DNA from: Dehalococcoidia bacterium
GTDB taxonomy: Bacteria > Chloroflexota > Dehalococcoidia > GIF9 > UBA5629
Assembly (NCBI GenBank): GCA_028716085.1
Contig: JAQUQM010000003.1
Coordinates: forward strand, 1 to 53,271
DNA: 53,271 nucleotides
Direction of reading: 5' to 3'
Part shown: in pieces, positions 52,718 through 53,271 of the stretch
Position numbering within the stretch: the first letter of the stretch is position 1
Layout: each line of letters opens with the position of its first letter
The notes under the pieces: model-generated
What the model was told of the DNA's origin: nothing
Seen by the model: only the letters and a program-made list of their open reading frames with translations
Databases searched by the model: none
Translations under genes and position numbers: made by a program

Positions 52718-53176
52718 ATGGGATTCAAATGCGTTTCAATGGCTACCAAAAAGACAATGAACAATCCCTTCACAATTGGAATTTGGGACGAAGGAGCACT
52801 GGAGATGACGACAGATAAAATCATATTCAATGAAAAATCCATCACAAATATCGAAGAAATAAAAAATATTTCATTTGTGAACGAGAGTTTTCATTGGGGC
52901 TTTACAGTAATTGGAATTATTATTTTTGTTGTATTCCACTACATGTTTAGAGGAATAATTCCTGAAATAATTGAAGCACTCGGAGTAGGATTAACCATTG
53001 GACCACTTTTCACGATACTAAACAAATGGATTAAGATTGAATATATTGGTGAAAATAACAGCATAGCATATATATATTTTAAGATTAGGCGTATTGAAGG
53101 TAACACGCACGAGCTTTTCTCTATTTTAAAAGCGTGGGAAAAAGAATATAAAACAATTCCGAAAAGCAGCATGTAA
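52718..53176 (+). CDS. small membrane protein of unknown function
   Basis: 152 residues from ATG 52718, with AGGGA six bases upstream (the track starts at ATG 52688). Two hydrophobic segments lie in the middle (WGFTVIGIIIFVVFHYMF and IIEALGVGLTIGPLFTIL). The N-terminal and C-terminal parts look like short beta-strands around the membrane, as in PH-like bacterial membrane proteins. The nearest upstream element is the LexA-like box, so damage-inducible expression is possible. It is AT-rich compared with the left half of the window. Confidence 0.65.
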   Translation: MGFKCVSMATKKTMNNPFTIGIWDEGALEMTTDKIIFNEKSITNIEEIKNISFVNESFHWGFTVIGIIIFVVFHYMFRGIIPEIIEALGVGLTIGPLFTILNKWIKIEYIGENNSIAYIYFKIRRIEGNTHELFSILKAWEKEYKTIPKSSM

Positions 53177-53271
53177 TATCACAAGGGAAGTAGATATGAC
53201 GGAATTATAAAATACCACCATTAGCAATAACACGATGATTAAAGAAAGTAAAATTGAGAAAACGCTTAATC

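Noticed and set aside
1-53271. CRISPR array, transposase or integrase
   Set aside because: No regularly spaced repeats of suitable length and no DDE, tyrosine or serine recombinase motifs were seen in any ORF.

Overview
The window looks like a chromosomal contig from an uncultured Chloroflexota bacterium, probably Dehalococcoidia-like. This is an inference from gene content: type IV pilus-like loci, glutamine-dependent NAD synthetase, an MTHFR-family protein, rubrerythrin, many small Fe-S or Zn proteins, and a Gram-positive-type LexA box of the kind reported for Dehalococcoides. No rRNA, complete tRNA, CRISPR array or transposase was seen.

Left part (1-31.3 kb), ordinary chromosome. A minus-strand pilus/secretion operon (zinc-ribbon protein, PilB/GspE ATPase, PilC/GspF, two prepilins) runs off the left edge. 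Next come a large surface protein with Asp-box motifs, a methyltransferase, a six-hairpin glycosidase-like protein and two paralogous GT4 glycosyltransferases. A TetR-controlled MacB-type efflux operon, gpmA, nadE, rubrerythrin and a second prepilin operon follow. A redox/regulatory neighbourhood (MBL-fold hydrolase, CGGC protein, PadR, MerR, ferredoxin) has unusually clear promoters and operators. An SDR and an MTHFR-family protein close this part.

Middle part (31.3-40.6 kb), AT-richer accessory or defence-like island. It holds a class III nucleotidyl cyclase with adjacent membrane proteins (Pycsar-like arrangement), flanked by copies of a 17-bp repeat resembling a tRNA D-arm. It also holds a zinc-ribbon beta-propeller protein, an N6-adenine methyltransferase overlapping a small PD-(D/E)XK-like gene, another nuclease-like gene and an NYN-domain protein.

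40.86-42.35 kb has no credible protein gene but is filled with long nested complementary arms and ends in an intrinsic terminator on the plus strand. G-U wobbles and the terminator T-run agree that the plus strand is the RNA. I read it as a large (about 1.2-1.5 kb) structured noncoding RNA of a family I do not recognise, followed by a DUF3800 gene.

43.2-50.2 kb is a tightly packed plus-strand operon: radical SAM/SPASM enzyme, PqqD-like RRE protein, a 45-residue ORF missing from the track that ends in a CxxCxxCxxC tail, an HD-like protein, a QW-repeat (terpene-cyclase-like) protein, a full-length asparagine synthetase and a GT4 glycosyltransferase. It looks like an undescribed RiPP pathway.

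The right end (50.2-52.6 kb) is a phage-derived remnant (TerS, TerL, two small genes) on the minus strand behind a LexA-like box, followed by a small membrane protein.
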